Source: CAYUYV01 sp050331455 (lineage in GTDB: Bacteria > Pseudomonadota > Alphaproteobacteria > JAJFIK01). From it: DNA of 10,092 bases. The translations under genes and the position numbers were made by a program. Positions within the stretch are counted from its first letter, which is position 1; each line of letters opens with the position of its first letter. Location of the stretch: NCBI GenBank assembly GCA_050331455.1, contig JBHJGV010000082.1:1-10092 (forward strand), given 5' to 3'. Positions 1 through 7,020 of this stretch are shown piece by piece. The notes under the pieces were generated by a model. The model ran no database searches. It saw only the letters and a list, made by a program, of their open reading frames with translations, and was not told the origin of the DNA.

Positions 1-130
1 ACACTTGGGGGGGGGGGGGGGGGGCTGTAATACTCTTGGGGGGGGGGGGATTTTTTTTTTTTGGGGGGGGGGGGCGCCGGGGGGCGGGGGGGGGCCCCCC
101 CCCCCGGCCCCCCCCCCCCCCCCCCGCCGC
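1..130. other. Low-complexity homopolymer contig end (probable artefact)
   Basis: This stretch is almost entirely homopolymer. It has G runs at 7-24, 38-49 and 63-74, a 12-base T run at 51-62, a mixed G/C block at 75-94, and C runs from 95 to 125. No biological element I know has this form, and normal high-GC coding sequence begins right after it. Long G runs are typical of no-signal base calls in two-colour sequencing carried into an assembly end. The open frames that run through it (starting near 5 and 36) should not be trusted, and the true upstream region of trcR is probably lost here. Confidence 0.8.
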
Positions 131-152
131 GGATCGAGAAGAAGGAGGACCA

Positions 153-881
153 ATGGCCAAGCCGCTGATGCCGAAGGCGACTGCCGTCTGGCTGGTCGAC
201 AATACGGCGCTGACATTCGATCAAATTGCTGAATTTTGCGGACTGCACACCCTGGAGGTCAAAGGCATCGCAGACGGCGAAGTCGCCCAGGGCATTAAGG
301 GTATGGACCCGGTCGCCAACGGCCAGATCAGCCGTGAGGAACTGGATGCGGCCCAGTCCGATCCCACCCGCCGGCTCAATCTCAACAAGCCGCGAGTCAA
401 TCTGCCGGAGCCCAAAAAGAAAGCGCCGCGCTACACGCCCGTGTCCCGGCGCCAGGACCGGCCCGACGCCATCACCTGGCTGCTGCGCTATCATCCGGAA
501 ATCACGGATCCGCAGATTTCCAAGCTGATCGGCACGACCAAGCCGACCATCCAGGCCGTGCGCGAGCGCACCCACTGGAATTCGTCCAATCTGAAGCCGG
601 TGGATCCGGTCACCTTGGGCCTGTGCACCCAGTTGGAGCTTGACGCCATGGTCCAGGCTGCCGCGGACAAGCGGGCCGCCCAGGTGCGTCTCGAGCCCGA
701 AACCGTGGAAGACACGGACGGCCTCCGGCCCATCGACGAGACGTTGGGCTATGCCTCGGAAGAAGCCCCGCGCTTTGAGGACATCGGCGCGGGTGATGAG
801 GCAACGGCGGAAGATCCCACCGAGCGGGGCGGGGAAATCGAACTCGGCACCAGCGAGGAAGGCCTCGACGACCGCCCGTAA
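153..881 (+). CDS. trcR: Cell-cycle transcriptional regulator, TrcR/DUF1013 family
   Basis: The product is 242 residues and is recognised as the alphaproteobacterial TrcR (formerly DUF1013) family, a DNA-binding regulator linked to cell-cycle transcription in Caulobacter. The N-terminus has a helix-turn-helix-like segment (about residues 20-46, TFDQIAEFCGLHTLEVKGIA). A basic linker (KPRVNLPEPKKK, 79-90) follows, then a second helix-turn-helix-like segment (about 105-137, with ISKLIGTTKPTIQAVRERT). The highly conserved block RTHWNSSNLKPVDPVTLGLC lies at about 139-158. The last ~60 residues are acidic and probably disordered. The start at 153 is chosen because GAAGGAGG sits 4 bases upstream at 141-148; an in-frame start near 36 lies in the homopolymer artefact and would add a nonsense Gly/Pro leader. 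The gene converges with the SDR gene, 24 bp away. Family assignment is by recognition; its targets here are unknown. Confidence 0.88.
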   Translation: MAKPLMPKATAVWLVDNTALTFDQIAEFCGLHTLEVKGIADGEVAQGIKGMDPVANGQISREELDAAQSDPTRRLNLNKPRVNLPEPKKKAPRYTPVSRRQDRPDAITWLLRYHPEITDPQISKLIGTTKPTIQAVRERTHWNSSNLKPVDPVTLGLCTQLELDAMVQAAADKRAAQVRLEPETVEDTDGLRPIDETLGYASEEAPRFEDIGAGDEATAEDPTERGGEIELGTSEEGLDDRP

Positions 882-905
882 CGGCGCGGCGTCTGCCCCA
901 CGGCC

Positions 906-1727
906 TTATTCGGGATTGTTGGGCGCGTCGGTCGTGTAATTGAGCGCGAGGCGCCCCCCATCGGCAAAGATGCATTGTCCGGTGATGTAGCTGGCGTCGG
1001 GCGAGGCCAGAAAGCGGGCGATCCCCGCAATTTCATCGGCCTCGCCGATACGCCCCAGGGGCGTGCGCTCCAGCACTTTCTGGCGCGCCTTCGGGTCGTG
1101 CACGACCTTTTTCATGATGTCCGTATTGATGCTGGCCGGGCCGATGGCGTTGACCCTTATGCCGTAATCGGCCAGGGAAAGCGCCATCACACGGGTGAGC
1201 TGATTGATGGCCCCCTTGGAGACGGCGTAGGGCACCTGATCGGGGATCGCCACGACACTGTTGATCGAGGACATATTGACGATGGCATAGGTGCGATCGT
1301 CATCCGGATCCGTCTGCTCGGCTTCCTGTTTGATCTGCTGCACCATCTGGCGGGCCACGGTCTGGCTGGTCAGGAACGCTCCCTTCACATTGGTGCGCAT
1401 CACCCGGTCGTACTCGCTTTCCTCCAAATCCAGAAAATCCGCCGCCGTCGTCACGGCCGCGTTGTTGATCAGCACGTCGATGCGGCCATAGGCGTCGAGG
1501 GTCGAGGCCATGAGATTGTGGATGTGCAGCCGGTCGGCGACATCGCAATGGACGAACAGGCCGTCATAACCACTGTTTTTGAGGTCCTGGACCGCATCCT
1601 GGCCGGCATCGTCGCACACATCGGCGATCACCACGCGAAAGCCGTCCCGGGCAAAGCGCCGGGCACAGGCCAGTCCGATCCCCCGGGCGCCGCCGGTCAC
1701 GACCACCACACCTTGTCCCCTCGCCAT
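906..1727 (-). CDS. Short-chain dehydrogenase/reductase (SDR) family oxidoreductase
   Basis: This is a 273-residue classical SDR, probably cytosolic and NAD(P)-dependent, of usual family length. The cofactor motif TGGARGIG is at 11-18, and an acidic residue at the end of the second strand (D36) favours NAD(H). The NNAA motif is at 88-91 and N113 is in place. The catalytic residues are S154, Y167 and K171 (YAVSK), with the normal 13-residue Ser-Tyr spacing. The motif after the active site reads GPASINTD (197-204), and the C-terminus has the usual YITGQCIFADGG. The start at 1727 is preferred over upstream in-frame ATGs because AAAGGAG lies 7 bases before it. It is transcribed away from the acyl-CoA synthetase gene, which suggests, without proof, a shared role in fatty-acid or carboxylate metabolism. 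The substrate cannot be told from sequence. Confidence 0.9.
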   Translation of the reverse strand: MARGQGVVVVTGGARGIGLACARRFARDGFRVVIADVCDDAGQDAVQDLKNSGYDGLFVHCDVADRLHIHNLMASTLDAYGRIDVLINNAAVTTAADFLDLEESEYDRVMRTNVKGAFLTSQTVARQMVQQIKQEAEQTDPDDDRTYAIVNMSSINSVVAIPDQVPYAVSKGAINQLTRVMALSLADYGIRVNAIGPASINTDIMKKVVHDPKARQKVLERTPLGRIGEADEIAGIARFLASPDASYITGQCIFADGGRLALNYTTDAPNNPE

Positions 1728-1807
1728 TATGGTCTCCTTTTTGGGTGGCTGCCTGCCTGAACGGGTCCCGCAAAAATGCCCTGGGGCGGTGTCCATCACG
1801 ACACGCC

Positions 1808-1836
1808 ACGTCAGGCCCTGGGCCGGGTCTTGTCAA
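1808..1836 (-). promoter_or_regulatory. Candidate promoter for the SDR gene
   Basis: Read on the minus strand, a perfect TTGACA (-35) lies at 1836-1831. After exactly 17 bases comes TGACGT at 1813-1808, a poor -10 match. It sits about 80 bp upstream of the SDR start and points toward it. The -35 match and spacing are seen directly; promoter function is inferred, and the weak -10 keeps confidence low. Confidence 0.35.
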
Positions 1837-1881
1837 GCAGGGCCCTTGGGCCTTGCGTCCCCATGCGGCCCAGCGGGCCCG
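1814..1881. repeat. Cluster of GGCCC/GGGCC palindromes in the divergent intergenic region
   Basis: There are several short palindromes of related sequence: GGCCCTGGGCC at 1814-1824, a 20-base hairpin at 1837-1856 (arms GCAGGGCCC and GGGCCTTGC, one G-T mismatch, very short loop), and CGGGCCCG at 1874-1881. They lie between the divergent SDR and acyl-CoA synthetase genes and overlap the candidate SDR promoter. They could be operators, mRNA hairpins or chance in GC-rich DNA; no regulator is identified. Confidence 0.4.
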
Positions 1882-2079
1882 GCCAAGGCGCCGCTTGTGG
1901 CCGTGCGGGGCCTCGCTTAGCCTTAACACCGCATGAGCCCGTCCGATCCGCCTATGGATAAGGGATCCTGAGGCCGTAAAAGAAACGACAAGCAGATACG
2001 ACGCATGGTGACGGTGTGTGTCTCGCCGCCCCCTCTCGCCCCATCACTGCGCCCGCCGCCCGTGCCGAACCGGAGCCGA

Positions 2080-3714
2080 ATGATGAGCCAATCCGCCTAT
2101 TCCCGCGACCTGGACAAGGTGCCCGCCAACTTTGCGCCGCTGACCCCCCTGACCTTTCTGGACCGGGCCGCGGAGGCCTATCCGGACCGGACCGCCATTA
2201 TTCACGGCCCCTATCGCTGGACCTATGCCCAGTTCCAGGCGAACACCCGCCGCTTGGGCAGCGCGCTGGCGGCGCGCGGCATCGGCAAAGGCGACACTGT
2301 CGCGCTCCTCGCACCGAACACGCCGCCGGTGCTCGATTGTCACTATGGCGTGCCGATGATCGGCGCCGTCCTGAACACGATCAATATTCGTCTGGATGCG
2401 AAGGCGGTGGCGTTCATCCTGGATCACGGCGAGGCCAAGATTTTGCTGGTCGACCGGGAATTCGCCCCCCTCGCGGCCGAGGCCCTGAGCCTCGCCACGG
2501 TCAAGCCCCTCGTGATCGATATCGATGATCCGGAATATGACGGATCGAACCCGCGCATCGGCAGCCTCGATTATGCCGAACTGCTGGCCTCCGGGGACCC
2601 GTCCTTCGAAGGACCGGGTCCGGACGATGAGTGGGATGCAATCTGCCTCAACTACACCTCGGGCACCACCGGCAATCCAAAGGGGGTCGTCGACCATCAC
2701 CGGGGCGCCTATCTCGCCGCGATCGGCAATGTGGTGACGGCGAACATGCATGGCCGGCCAGTCTATCTGTGGACCCTGCCCATGTTCCACTGCAATGGCT
2801 GGTGCTGGACATGGGGTATCAGCGTGCTGGCCGGGGCCCATGTCTGCCTGCGCCGGGTGGAGGCCAAGGCGATCTACGAGGCCATCGAGACCTATGATGT
2901 GACCCATATGTGCGGCGCGCCCATCGTGATGGGCATGCTGATCAACGATGCGGACCAGCAGCGACCCCGATTCGACCGGGTCATCGAGTTCTACACCGCC
3001 GCGGCGCCGCCCCCGCCCTCCACCATCGCGGCCATGGAAGAGCGCGGCTTTCACATCACCCATATTTACGGCCTCACGGAGACCTATGGGCCGTCCGTGA
3101 TCAATGCCTGGCACGAGGACTGGAACGATCTTCCGCCGGCGGAGCGGGCCCGTATGAAGGCCCGCCAGGGCGTCAAGTACCAGGTGCTGGAGGGGCTGTC
3201 CGTCCGCGATCCCGAAACCATGGAGGAGGTGCCCAAGGACGGCGTCACCATGGGCGAGGTGATGATGCGCGGCAATATTGTGATGAAGGGCTATCTCAAG
3301 AATCCGGCGGCGACCCAGAAGGATTTTGGCGGCGGCTGGTATCATTCCGGCGATCTCGGCGTGTGGCACGAGGACGGTTATGTCCAGCTTCGGGACCGCT
3401 CGAAGGACATCATCATCTCCGGGGGCGAGAACATCTCCTCCATTGAGGTCGAAGATGTTCTGTACACCCATCCCGCCGTGCTGGAGGTGGCCGTCGTCGC
3501 CAAGCCGGACGAGAAATGGGGCGAGACCCCGGTGGCGTTCATCGCCCTCAAGACCGGCTTCGAAAAAACCACGGTCGAAGACATCATCGCTTTCTGTCGG
3601 CAGAACCTCGCGCACTATAAATGCCCCCGCCATGTGGTCTTTACGGAGCTGCCAAAGACATCGACGGGGAAAATCCAAAAATTCAAGCTGCGTGATCGGG
3701 TTGACGAACTGTAA
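2080..3714 (+). CDS. AMP-forming acyl-CoA synthetase (fatty/aryl acid-CoA ligase)
   Basis: This 544-residue member of the ANL adenylate-forming superfamily activates a carboxylic acid with ATP to an acyl-adenylate and then to a CoA thioester. The P-loop motif YTSGTTGNPKG is at 192-202, YGLTET at 330-335, YHSGD at 421-425 (D425 binds the ribose), the hinge region RDRSKDIIISGGENIS begins near 438, and the catalytic lysine K531 lies in STGKIQKFKLRD near the C-terminus. The N-terminus (SRDLDKVPANFAPLTPLTFL) matches the common acyl-CoA synthetase subgroup of about 540 residues. I place the start at 2080 (ATGATG, with GGAG at 2072-2075). An in-frame ATG at 2005 would add 25 residues of poor-quality leader. 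There is no signal peptide. The substrate is unresolved; medium-chain fatty acid is a guess from the family. A long open frame on the opposite strand is a composition shadow. Confidence 0.92.
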   Translation: MMSQSAYSRDLDKVPANFAPLTPLTFLDRAAEAYPDRTAIIHGPYRWTYAQFQANTRRLGSALAARGIGKGDTVALLAPNTPPVLDCHYGVPMIGAVLNTINIRLDAKAVAFILDHGEAKILLVDREFAPLAAEALSLATVKPLVIDIDDPEYDGSNPRIGSLDYAELLASGDPSFEGPGPDDEWDAICLNYTSGTTGNPKGVVDHHRGAYLAAIGNVVTANMHGRPVYLWTLPMFHCNGWCWTWGISVLAGAHVCLRRVEAKAIYEAIETYDVTHMCGAPIVMGMLINDADQQRPRFDRVIEFYTAAAPPPPSTIAAMEERGFHITHIYGLTETYGPSVINAWHEDWNDLPPAERARMKARQGVKYQVLEGLSVRDPETMEEVPKDGVTMGEVMMRGNIVMKGYLKNPAATQKDFGGGWYHSGDLGVWHEDGYVQLRDRSKDIIISGGENISSIEVEDVLYTHPAVLEVAVVAKPDEKWGETPVAFIALKTGFEKTTVEDIIAFCRQNLAHYKCPRHVVFTELPKTSTGKIQKFKLRDRVDEL

Positions 3715-3883
3715 AGACCCTGGGGAATGACTTACCGAAGACTTAAATTGACCATAGGGATTTTCCCCGGATTGTGAATCCCAAAATGTGCGCCTATTCT
3801 TGTCTTCGTTCGATGGGGATCGGACGACGGGCGTGGGGGCGCCTGAGACCAACCGCGCAGACGGTCGGTCGGTGGGGATGGCA

Positions 3884-3922
3884 GGACCCGGACCACCCTC
3901 GGGGCAAGGGTGGTCCGGGTCC
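3884..3922. repeat. Perfect 16-bp inverted repeat (hairpin)
   Basis: The arms GGACCCGGACCACCCT (3884-3899) and AGGGTGGTCCGGGTCC (3907-3922) are exact reverse complements around a 7-base loop, CGGGGCA. A 12-bp palindrome, GACCGCGCGGTC, follows at 3926-3937. There is no T run after it, so it is not a canonical intrinsic terminator. It is about 170 bp past the acyl-CoA synthetase stop and could end or protect that transcript, or be part of a structured RNA. Confidence 0.8.
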
Positions 3923-4354
3923 GCCGACCGCGCGGTCCCGGGTGGGGAGCGGACCGCCGGGTAAGGCCAAAAGGGGGCGGGACCCGGGATGCACCTTGGC
4001 AGGGTGGCTGATCCCGGGCCCCCGGCACGGAGCGGAGAGCGGACGGCCCGGCTGCGGGGGGAACAGCACGGCCGGCGGGTGGGGGAGTTGGCGTTGGGGA
4101 ACCGGCCGGAGGGCCTTATCCGTCGTTCGCGCTTCCGTGTGGGCTGGTCTGAATCCTGAGACGATCAGTGGTCTGTCAATTGGTGTGGCGGCACCAAGCC
4201 GGATCCCATATCAGGCTTTCCATCAGGAGCGTTCGCGTCCAAACCCGTACGTAGAATGCCCGTAAGGTGGAAAAAGACGGTTAATCGCGCCGCGTACAGA
4301 CCGTTGCGTATCCCGGGCTCTATGATAGCGTCGCGGGTGCCGGATTCGTCCGTC

Positions 4355-4384
4355 GGCGGGCCCGTGGCCCCGAGCGCCTTTTTT
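4355..4384 (+). terminator. Candidate Rho-independent terminator upstream of purB
   Basis: A GC-rich hairpin is followed at once by six Ts (4379-4384). The outer arms are GGCG (4355-4358) and CGCC (4375-4378). An alternative inner stem, GGGC/GCCC, encloses CCGTG. The stem is imperfect, so the call is moderate. It lies 145 bp before purB and points the same way, so it could end a transcript from the preceding gap or act in a purB leader. Confidence 0.45.
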
Positions 4385-4529
4385 CCACATTCTCTGGCCC
4401 TCCCCCTCTGGCCTTCACCTTTGCGTCCTTTGTGACGGATGCCGGGCTTCAGGCCCTGGCGTCAGGTCCCATTTCGGTCCAAAACCCGGATGACAGTCCC
4501 CTCATCGTGCCGGAGAGAGGAGCACCTCC

Positions 4530-5867
4530 ATGATCCCCCGTTATGCCCGCCCCGAGATGACCGCCCTGTGGGATCCCGAGAGCAAGTTCCGCATCTGGTT
4601 CGAGATCGAGGCCCATGCCTGCGATGCCCAGGCGGCACTCGGCGTGATTCCCAAAGAGGCGGCCGAGGCGGTCTGGGCCCGCGGCTCTTTCGAGACGGCC
4701 CGCATCGATGCCATCGAGCGGGAGGTGAAGCACGACGTCATCGCCTTTCTGACCAATCTCGCCGAATATGTGGGCCCCGAGGCCCGCTTCGTACACCAGG
4801 GGATGACCTCCTCGGACGTGCTTGACACCTGCTTCAATGTCCAACTCGTACGGGCCGCCGACCTGCTGGCCCAAGGCCTTGACCGGGTGTGCGAGGCCCT
4901 GAAAGCCCGGGCCTTCGAGCACAAAAACACAATCTGTATCGGGCGCAGCCACGGCATCCACGCCGAACCCACAACCTTCGGCCTGAAACTCGCCCAGGCC
5001 TTCGCGGAATTCGACCGGGCCCGCGCCCGCCTCGCCCAGGCCCGCGCTGACGTCGCGACCTGTGCCATTTCCGGCGCCGTGGGCACTTTCGCCAATATCG
5101 ACCCCCGGGTAGAGGCCCATGTGGCAAAGGCCATGGGGCTCGTCCCCGAACCGATCTCGACCCAGGTCGTTCCGCGCGACCGGCATGCCATGTATTTCGC
5201 GACCCTCGGCGTCATCGCGGCCAGCGTCGAGCGGCTCGCCACGGAGGTGCGCCATCTCCAGCGCACGGAAGTTCTTGAAGCGGAGGAATTTTTCGAGCCG
5301 GGCCAGAAGGGCTCCTCGGCCATGCCCCATAAGCGCAACCCGATCCTGACCGAGAACCTCACGGGGCTTGCCCGCATGGTCCGGTCCCATGTCACGCCGG
5401 CCCTCGAAAACGTGGCTCTTTGGCATGAACGGGACATTTCCCACTCCAGCGTGGAGCGCATGATCGGCCCCGATGCGACGATCACCCTCGATTTCGCCCT
5501 GCACAGGCTGGCGGGCGTGATGGAAAAGCTGCTTGTCTATCCGGACCGGATGAAGCGCAATCTCGACATGCTGGGCGGCCTCGTCCATTCCCAGCAGGTG
5601 CTGCTGGCGCTGACCCAGGCGGGCGTATCCCGCGAGGATGCCTATCGGCTGGTGCAGCGCAACGCCATGCCGGTCTGGCAGTCCGGCGGCTCGTTCCTCG
5701 AAGCCCTGCAGGCGGACCCGGAGGTGACGGCAGCGGTGAACGCGCCGGCCCTGGCGGCCCTGTTCGACCTCTCCGCCCACACGCGCCATGTGGACCACCT
5801 CTTCGACCGGGTCTTCGGCACAGCCGTGCCCGCCGCCGCTGCCGGCGCAGGCGCCGGACAGGCCTGA
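4530..5867 (+). CDS. purB: Adenylosuccinate lyase
   Basis: This 445-residue enzyme of the fumarase/aspartase superfamily catalyses two fumarate-releasing steps in purine synthesis: SAICAR to AICAR, and adenylosuccinate to AMP. It works as a cytosolic homotetramer. Key elements are R4-Y5 at the N-terminus, H68 (KHDV), GMTSSD at 91-96, the catalytic His region GRSHGIHAEPTTFG with H141, and the superfamily signature GSSAMPHKRNP at 261-271 with the mobile-loop catalytic serine S263. ERDISHSSVER (300-310) and the C-terminal helical domain are complete. The start at 4530 has GAGAGGAG 7 bases upstream. An Ala/Gly tail (VPAAAAGAGAGQA, 433-445) follows the usual VFG ending and looks like a dispensable extension. 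It is probably monocistronic, with a large non-coding gap before it and a palindromic element after it. Confidence 0.96.
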   Translation: MIPRYARPEMTALWDPESKFRIWFEIEAHACDAQAALGVIPKEAAEAVWARGSFETARIDAIEREVKHDVIAFLTNLAEYVGPEARFVHQGMTSSDVLDTCFNVQLVRAADLLAQGLDRVCEALKARAFEHKNTICIGRSHGIHAEPTTFGLKLAQAFAEFDRARARLAQARADVATCAISGAVGTFANIDPRVEAHVAKAMGLVPEPISTQVVPRDRHAMYFATLGVIAASVERLATEVRHLQRTEVLEAEEFFEPGQKGSSAMPHKRNPILTENLTGLARMVRSHVTPALENVALWHERDISHSSVERMIGPDATITLDFALHRLAGVMEKLLVYPDRMKRNLDMLGGLVHSQQVLLALTQAGVSREDAYRLVQRNAMPVWQSGGSFLEALQADPEVTAAVNAPALAALFDLSAHTRHVDHLFDRVFGTAVPAAAAGAGAGQA

Positions 5868-5934
5868 CACCGCGCGATCCGATTTGGGCCACGCGCAGAG
5901 AGGGGACCAATGAAACGGCGGCGGACCATTCCCC

Positions 5935-5955
5935 AGGGCGGATTTCAATCCGCCG
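5935..5955 (+). repeat. Solitary REP-like palindrome downstream of purB
   Basis: The sequence AGGGCGGATTTCAATCCGCC, starting at 5935, folds into a perfect 7-bp stem (GGCGGAT 5937-5943, ATCCGCC 5948-5954) with a TTCA loop. It resembles the AGGGCGG-type cores in the array at 7021-7532, especially the last one near 7511 (AGGGCGGATTTGAGCCCGCC). It lies about 70 bp after the purB stop and 47 bp before the lipoprotein start, a typical intergenic REP position. It may stabilise or end the purB mRNA. There is no T run. Confidence 0.65.
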
Positions 5956-6001
5956 CTTGGCCCCCCTCCCCGGCAATCGCCGACACGGCAGGTGAACAGT
6001 G

Positions 6002-6706
6002 ATGACAAAACCAACCGACGACCGTGGCGGGATCATCCGCCGGCGGATAGGACCGCTCCTCGCCGTCTTTGCGGCAGTCCTGGCCACGGCATGTTTCGAT
6101 ATCGAGCACCGGGTCACCATCGCCGCCGACGGCAGCGGTGAGGTGCGGCTAAGCCTGGAAACGGATAATGTACTGCCGGAGGGCACCCGGATCGACACCA
6201 TCCTGTCCGGCCCCGACGGGCGCACGGAAGTCCATGAGTACACGGAGAACGGCCGCTTCTTCCACGTGGAGACGGCGCGTTTCGCGGCCCTGAACGAGTT
6301 GGCCCTCCAGGACGACGAGATGACGGTCAGTGTGCGGGACCGGGCGCTGTGGGGCGCGGGGCCGGCTCGGGCCACCTTCCGCCGCACGGTGCGCCCTATT
6401 GGCGACGGCGGCGACAGTTTCGGTCTCGTGCAACGCCTGCTGACGGACCGGACCTACAGTTTTTCTGTCACCCTGCCCGGCTGGATCGACGAGATCGAGG
6501 CGGTGCGCATCGACGACCTGGAGGCCGTGCCCCAGCGGGACGGCAACACCATCACCTGGCGCATCCCGCTGGGCCTGTTCGCCCGCGCCGACACCGTGAC
6601 CTTCACGGTGCATTTCAACACTTTCGGTGACCTCAAATCCTCCGGCACCCGTCCGGTCACGGACGCCCCCGAAAGCGTGTCCCCCCTACTCGGCCGCCCC
6701 GGCTGA
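6002..6706 (+). CDS. Putative lipoprotein of unknown function
   Basis: The product is 234 residues and I do not recognise it beyond features. The N-terminus has basic residues (RRR at 13-15), a hydrophobic stretch (GPLLAVFAAVLATA, 17-30) and a lipobox-like LATA-C with C31 as the likely lipidated cysteine, so it is probably exported and anchored to a membrane. The mature part starts FDIEHRVTIAADGSGEVRLSLE, a beta-rich pattern reminiscent of DUF3153/LppM-like lipoproteins; this resemblance is weak. No catalytic motif is visible. The start is uncertain: GTG at 5999 directly precedes ATG at 6002, and the upstream AGGTGA at 5990-5995 is only a weak ribosome binding site. Its 3' end overlaps the convergent small gene by 21 bp. 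Confidence 0.72.
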   Translation: MTKPTDDRGGIIRRRIGPLLAVFAAVLATACFDIEHRVTIAADGSGEVRLSLETDNVLPEGTRIDTILSGPDGRTEVHEYTENGRFFHVETARFAALNELALQDDEMTVSVRDRALWGAGPARATFRRTVRPIGDGGDSFGLVQRLLTDRTYSFSVTLPGWIDEIEAVRIDDLEAVPQRDGNTITWRIPLGLFARADTVTFTVHFNTFGDLKSSGTRPVTDAPESVSPLLGRPG

Positions 6707-6976
6707 CGGCGCGGCATCCGAAGCCGGGGACGGTGGCAGGATCATGCCTTCATAGAGGTAAAGATCCGGACGCAGCGCCGCACCGGGTCTGATCCGCGCC
6801 AGTCCGTACCGGGACAACGCGATGCGCTTTGGCGGCGCAAAGGGCGTGCCCGGAATCGGCGCGATGGCCTCGGCAAAGGGCTCTGCCCCCTCCATCACCA
6901 GCCGCGCAACCGCATAGGTCACCCCGCCGGTCTCCGTCAGCGGCAGGGGAATCACGACAAGAGCATCATCGGACAT
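6686..6976 (-). CDS. Small conserved-looking protein of unknown function (96 aa)
   Basis: A 96-residue protein starts MSDDALVVIPLPLTETGGVTYAV, with a strong ribosome binding site (GGAGGAGG, 5 bases before ATG on the minus strand). The middle (GTPFAPPKRIALSRYGLARIRPGAALRPDLYLYEGMILPP) looks like a genuine folded soluble protein, and the C-terminus is Ala/Ser/Pro-rich. There are no membrane segments, signal peptide or known motif, and I do not recognise the family. An extended frame up to 7171 exists but runs into the repeat array, so the extra N-terminal residues are rejected. The gene follows aapP on the same strand, but the array lies between them. Its last 21 bp overlap the convergent lipoprotein gene. 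Confidence 0.65.
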   Translation of the reverse strand: MSDDALVVIPLPLTETGGVTYAVARLVMEGAEPFAEAIAPIPGTPFAPPKRIALSRYGLARIRPGAALRPDLYLYEGMILPPSPASDAAPSAGAAE

Positions 6977-7020
6977 TACGCCTCCTCCGTTTCCCGGCCC
7001 TTCCTCCCCCCGAGCGAGCC

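Larger units (their letters stand above)
3715..4529. other. 815-bp intergenic region without a supported protein gene
   Basis: The gap runs from the acyl-CoA synthetase stop to the purB start. Its left half (about 3820-4110) is strongly G-rich on the plus strand and full of inverted repeats. Its right part holds small hairpins (for example TTGGTG/CACCAA at 4180-4197), an isolated TATGAT at 4321-4326 with no convincing -35, and a terminator-like hairpin at 4355-4384. The open frame at 3774-4265 (163 codons) has Gly/Arg/Trp-rich composition, no ribosome binding site and no recognisable fold. I could not match the region to tRNA, rRNA, tmRNA, SRP RNA, RNase P RNA or a riboswitch I know. It may encode a structured RNA or carry purB regulatory sequence. 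Confidence 0.6.

Noticed and set aside
36..152. N-terminal extension of trcR from a start near base 36
   Set aside because: It would encode Gly/Phe/Pro homopolymers from the artefact; the ATG at 153 has a good ribosome binding site and fits the family's N-terminus.
975..1760. 261-codon plus-strand open frame opposite the SDR gene
   Set aside because: The minus strand gives a textbook SDR with cofactor and catalytic motifs; the plus frame is its mirror.
2044..3852. 602-codon open frame on the minus strand opposite the acyl-CoA synthetase
   Set aside because: The plus strand encodes a complete ANL enzyme with all motifs. The antisense frame is a His/Gly/Arg-rich shadow caused by GC codon bias, with no domain.
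4070..4110. G-quadruplex in the G-rich gap segment
   Set aside because: Only three runs of three or more Gs are close enough together; the remaining run has two Gs, so the canonical four-run pattern is not met.
3774..4265. 163-codon plus-strand open frame in the large gap
   Set aside because: It has Gly/Arg/Trp-rich low-complexity translation, passes straight through the 16-bp inverted repeat, and has no ribosome binding site.
4449..6014. 521-codon open frame on the minus strand opposite purB
   Set aside because: purB is complete and certain on the plus strand. The antisense frame has shadow-type composition and no recognisable fold.
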